Of a DNA stretch of 45,158 bases, positions 44,690 to 45,158 are shown piece by piece. Each line of letters opens with the position of its first letter. The first letter of the stretch is position 1. The position numbers and the translations under genes are program-made. The stretch is from NCBI GenBank assembly GCA_016295455.1, contig JAEDLE010000012.1, positions 1 to 45,158 on the forward strand. Reading direction: 5' to 3'. The notes beneath the pieces are model-generated. The model did not search any database. It worked only from the letters and a program-made list of their open reading frames with translations, and had not been told where the DNA came from. Source of the DNA: Bacteroidales bacterium (lineage in GTDB: Bacteria; Bacteroidota; Bacteroidia; Bacteroidales; UBA932).

Positions 44690-44713
44690 ATGGAATCTTC
44701 TTTATAGCTACGA

Positions 44714-44778
44714 CAAATATACAAATAATCTTTCCCGTTCACCAATTTGGCCAAAAATCATTCACCCATTTGGCCAAT
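44714..44778 (-). promoter_or_regulatory. Promoter and tandem operator of the AAA/DUF4143 gene
   Basis: On the minus strand TTG (44745-44743), a 21-bp spacer and TATATTTG (44721-44714) form a promoter. Two direct repeats, TTCACC(A/C)ATTTGGCCAA on the plus strand (about 44738-44754 and 44761-44777), each contain the palindrome TTGGCCAA; the first overlaps the -33 box. This is the layout of a repressor-controlled promoter. Confidence 0.65.
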
Positions 44779-44940
44779 TTTTATTCCCGAACTTGGCTGC
44801 TATTCAGGCAAATAACAGGAACCCTAGCAGCCTAGATAGACGTCCTTAATCGGATGCTTACGCAGCACGAGCATCGCGTAGACGCTTACAACATACATTC
44901 CCGCATCAACACATAACGAGGCAATGCTTTCCTGTTTTCA
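44779..44940. other. Intergenic spacer without a supportable gene
   Basis: Between the operator and the right 110-bp repeat. A minus-strand open frame of 24 codons (44898-44824, MYVVSVYAMLVLRKHPIKDV...) shows protein-like composition and could be the tail of a decayed gene, but it has no recognisable family. Confidence 0.3.
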
Positions 44941-45050
44941 CCCTCATTACTAATACACTCATACAGCCGCCCCCAAAAAAACGGAGCCGCGAGGCTCCGC
45001 GATAAGACGCATGGATGGTATATTTATCACAAACGCTATTTGCGAAAGTT
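44941..45050 (-). repeat. 110-bp direct repeat, right copy, with minus-strand terminator
   Basis: Same orientation as the copy at 43286. On the minus strand it begins 25 bp after the stop of the partial gene at the right edge and contains the same hairpin and T-run, so it is probably that gene's own terminator and the original copy. Confidence 0.85.
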
Positions 45051-45074
45051 TCTGAGTATTTCAATTTCGTATAC

Positions 45075-45158
45075 CTATAATTCCTGATTTTCCACTTTCG
45101 GGTTGGCAGGACGGCCTCGTTTCCGGGAGACCGGCTTAGCTTTGGAGACATAGACCGG
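45075..45158 (-). CDS. 3' end of a gene whose product has a basic AT-hook-like tail
   Basis: Only the last 27 residues are in the window: PVYVSKAKPVSRKRGRPANP then KVENQEL and a TAG stop. The Arg-Gly-Arg-Pro core flanked by basic residues is an AT-hook, as on some HU-like or other DNA-binding proteins of Bacteroidota. The rest lies beyond the right edge, so the identity is uncertain. Confidence 0.5.
   Translation of the reverse strand, partial: PVYVSKAKPVSRKRGRPANPKVENQEL

Noticed and set aside
1..45158. CRISPR array, rRNA genes or complete insertion sequences
   Set aside because: No regularly spaced repeats, rRNA signatures or transposase genes were seen on either strand.

Overview
The window looks like chromosomal DNA of a moderately GC-rich member of the order Bacteroidales (Bacteroidota). 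The evidence is a SusC/SusD pair next to a one-polypeptide hybrid two-component sensor, a UpxY-type NusG paralogue in front of dTDP-sugar genes, an Hc1-type histone, and promoters of the Bacteroidota form (TTTG or TTG, 18-21 bp, TAnnTTTG) in front of many genes. The base composition is higher in GC than classical Bacteroides, so a Rikenellaceae or 'Cryptobacteroides'-like lineage is plausible. This is inference.

Layout. (1) 1-9357: a glycan-uptake locus with a divergent carboxylesterase lipoprotein (cut by the left edge), SusC, SusD and the hybrid sensor/regulator. (2) 9438-13615: a Gfo/Idh/MocA oxidoreductase, rubrerythrin plus rubredoxin, an SGNH hydrolase, a MutT-type Nudix enzyme and a chimeric pseudogene. 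(3) 13730-30359: a 16.6-kb run of four tightly packed giant genes (2090, 1160, 1653 and 626 aa). The first carries a DUF6603 domain, and the other three carry sequence blocks I associate with the same uncharacterised module. None has an export signal. (4) 30371-32382: a promoter-driven structured RNA containing a tRNA-like cloverleaf, an orphan gene fragment, a YiiX-like lipoprotein peptidase and an Hc1 histone gene. (5) 32493-35319 (minus strand): a three-haem cytochrome c peroxidase and a ResB/CcsA-type cytochrome c maturation protein. (6) 35510-38075: a UpxY-like antiterminator, rmlA and rmlB. (7) 38235-45158: a DUF3990/DUF3791-type gene pair, a large SNF2 helicase, an AAA/DUF4143 ATPase bracketed by 110-bp direct repeats, and the 3' end of a protein with a basic tail.

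Two things stand out. The first is the four-gene DUF6603 module, whose biological role I cannot name. The second is a 15-bp palindromic element, C(A/G)TAG-GTGGA-CTATG with tolerated variation. I find it six times, always intergenic (once overlapping a start codon) and always in the same orientation. The six copies partition 10.4-32.4 kb into cassette-like units: rubrerythrin/rubredoxin, SGNH hydrolase, MutT plus pseudogene, the 18-kb giant-gene block, and the histone gene. The element resembles a Xer/dif-type recombination site, so the giant-gene module may be one cassette in a modular accessory region. A 76-bp direct repeat (the shared start of a lipoprotein gene) also brackets the giant-gene block.

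Likely cooperation: the left locus senses and imports a glycan; rubrerythrin/rubredoxin and the peroxidase/CcsA pair deal with peroxide; UpxY-RmlAB serves surface polysaccharide synthesis; the right-hand genes look like accessory or defence genes.
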